From assembly GCA_022560025.1 (NCBI GenBank), contig JAFISE010000334.1, positions 1-19,512 of the forward strand: a stretch of DNA of 19,512 nucleotides, given 5' to 3'. Shown here in pieces: positions 18,734 through 19,512 of the stretch. A program made the translations under genes and the position numbers. Source of the DNA: Stagonosporopsis chrysanthemi (lineage: Eukaryota; Ascomycota; Dothideomycetes; Pleosporales; Didymellaceae). Position 1 is the first letter of the stretch. Each line of letters begins with the position of its first letter. The notes under the pieces are model-generated. The model worked only from the letters and a program-made list of their open reading frames with translations, had not been told where the DNA came from and ran no database searches.

Positions 18734-19121
18734 GATGGCGTGTATGTGCGGTGGAGATGGCGGATTGCGTGTGCGTGTGTGTGTGCAGAGGCGTCCCCGT
18801 GGTGCTGTTGATGGTATGACGTGCGGCGGTGCTGGGCTGTTTTTCGTCGAGGTCTGGGGGAGACGCTCGGACGCTCGGACCATGTCAGGCCTGGCAGCCC
18901 ACCCAGCGGCAGGCGGCCGCTTCGATCCAGAACGCAGCGTCGCGTTGGGTGCCGCGCTGATGGATCGCAGCCATCAAACGCCAGCGTCTTCTCATTTCCG
19001 GCGACGCGCTTGTACCTGTACGAGCCCTCCAGCGCCAAGCGGCAGCTCTGTTATTGGGCCGAGTAATGAGCAGCGATGCCAGCGCAACCGCTGCTCTCTT
19101 CATCTCACTTCTCCGCGCCCT

Positions 19122-19156
19122 CTGCTGCTGCTGCTGCTGCGCTGCTGCTGCGCTGA
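19122..19156. repeat. CTG trinucleotide repeat
   Basis: Interrupted CTG/CTGCG units run through this stretch in the GC-rich flank. No reading frame of known type uses them. Confidence 0.7.
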
Positions 19157-19369
19157 TCGCCCGCCGCTCGCGCTGCTCCAGGTTCTAGAGCTCGCTCCTG
19201 CGCCGTGTCTGGACGTCAGACGACCTTGGGTGCCGTCTTGCCTGCGTTCGCAGCCATCAGCCGCCTCAGCGGACCGCTCGCCAAGGGCCCGTCCGACAGG
19301 TGAACAGCCCCAGGCTCACACGCACTGCTGCGAGACTTGCCCGCTGCCGCCGCCCGCCCTGCACTCTTG

Positions 19370-19412
19370 ACGTCGCCGTCGCCGTCGCCGTCGCCGCCGC
19401 CGCCGTCGCCGC
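19370..19412. repeat. GTCGCC hexamer microsatellite
   Basis: Four to five GTCGCC units followed by GCC units. On the minus strand, if translated, it would give alternating Gly-Asp, but there is no support for a gene. Confidence 0.7.
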
Positions 19413-19512
19413 ACCTTGCCCGGCGCAGACTGCCCTCGTCTCGCTCGCGCCGCCGCCGCTGAGACCCTGCGGCCTGTCGCCGTGCCCTGGCTGCTACCAC
19501 ACGTCGCCTTAT

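Larger units (their letters stand above)
18734..19512. other. GC-rich flank upstream of TIM9, no supported gene
   Basis: The TIM9 promoter lies at the left of this stretch, with a (GT)n-like tract near 18767-18786 just upstream of the leader. Beyond about 19.1 kb the sequence becomes GC-rich and repetitive. Long ORFs (plus 18684-19370, minus 19216-19500) are low-complexity Arg/Ala/Gly/Pro and look like composition artefacts, or at best the 5' flank of a gene beyond the window. Confidence 0.5.

Noticed and set aside
18406..19038. 210-codon minus-strand ORF covering TIM9
   Set aside because: It reads TIM9 in another frame, and its sequence is Arg/His/Ser-rich composition noise.
18684..19370. 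228-codon plus-strand ORF opposite TIM9's 5' end
   Set aside because: It runs over the first TIM9 exon and intron and into CTG repeats; GC-driven open frame without protein-like features.
1..19512. A defence system, biosynthetic cluster or mobile element
   Set aside because: Identified genes are unrelated housekeeping or metabolic genes; no transposase, reverse transcriptase, PKS/NRPS, NLR or terminal-repeat element was seen.

Overview
This window is nuclear DNA from a filamentous ascomycete (Pezizomycotina; a Dothideomycete is my guess, not shown). The evidence is the gene structure: introns of 45-161 bp with CTAAC/CTAAT/CTGAC branch sites close to AG acceptors, CT-rich and CAA-rich leaders, and clearly fungal versions of RRP46, PEX4, TIM9 and a fungal-type ADA2/ADGF deaminase. 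There is no operon logic. Genes are monocistronic, separated by ordinary spacers, and mostly unrelated in function.

Layout from left to right. (1) At 1-459 (+) lies the 3' end of an SRPBCC (START/Bet v1-like) domain gene, interrupted by an intron with long C runs. (2) At 1323-3581 (-) is a four-exon, 705-residue adenosine deaminase of the ADGF/ADA2 type, with one GC-AG intron. (3) At 5236-6793 (+) is a two-exon, 468-residue four-TM protein of unknown function. (4) At 7252-8070 (-) is exosome subunit RRP46, and at 8364-8933 (+) the peroxisomal E2 enzyme PEX4; they diverge from a shared 293-bp promoter. (5) At 10135-10701 (-) is a small single-TM protein with a proline-rich tail. (6) 10702-14039 is a gene-poor 3.3 kb with simple repeats. 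(7) At 14040-15488 (-) is an F-box protein, followed on the same strand by an Asp/Glu/hydantoin racemase at 15716-16496. (8) At 17097-17279 (-) is a candidate tiny two-exon gene behind a well-formed promoter and leader. (9) At 18329-18733 (-) is TIM9, whose first coding exon is only 8 nt. (10) The right end, from about 19.1 kb, is GC-rich with CTG and GTCGCC microsatellites.

The identifiable genes are housekeeping: RNA decay (RRP46), peroxisomal receptor recycling (PEX4), mitochondrial import (TIM9) and nucleoside or amino-acid metabolism (deaminase, racemase). I found no convincing mobile element, CRISPR, tRNA, rRNA or biosynthetic cluster. The most interesting leads are the unrecognised mini-gene near 17.2 kb, the unusual splice junctions, and a 12-base motif occurring in inverted-repeat context at two distant intergenic sites. 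Exon boundaries were derived by hand from reading frame, splice signals and family similarity recalled from memory; no alignment or transcript data were available.
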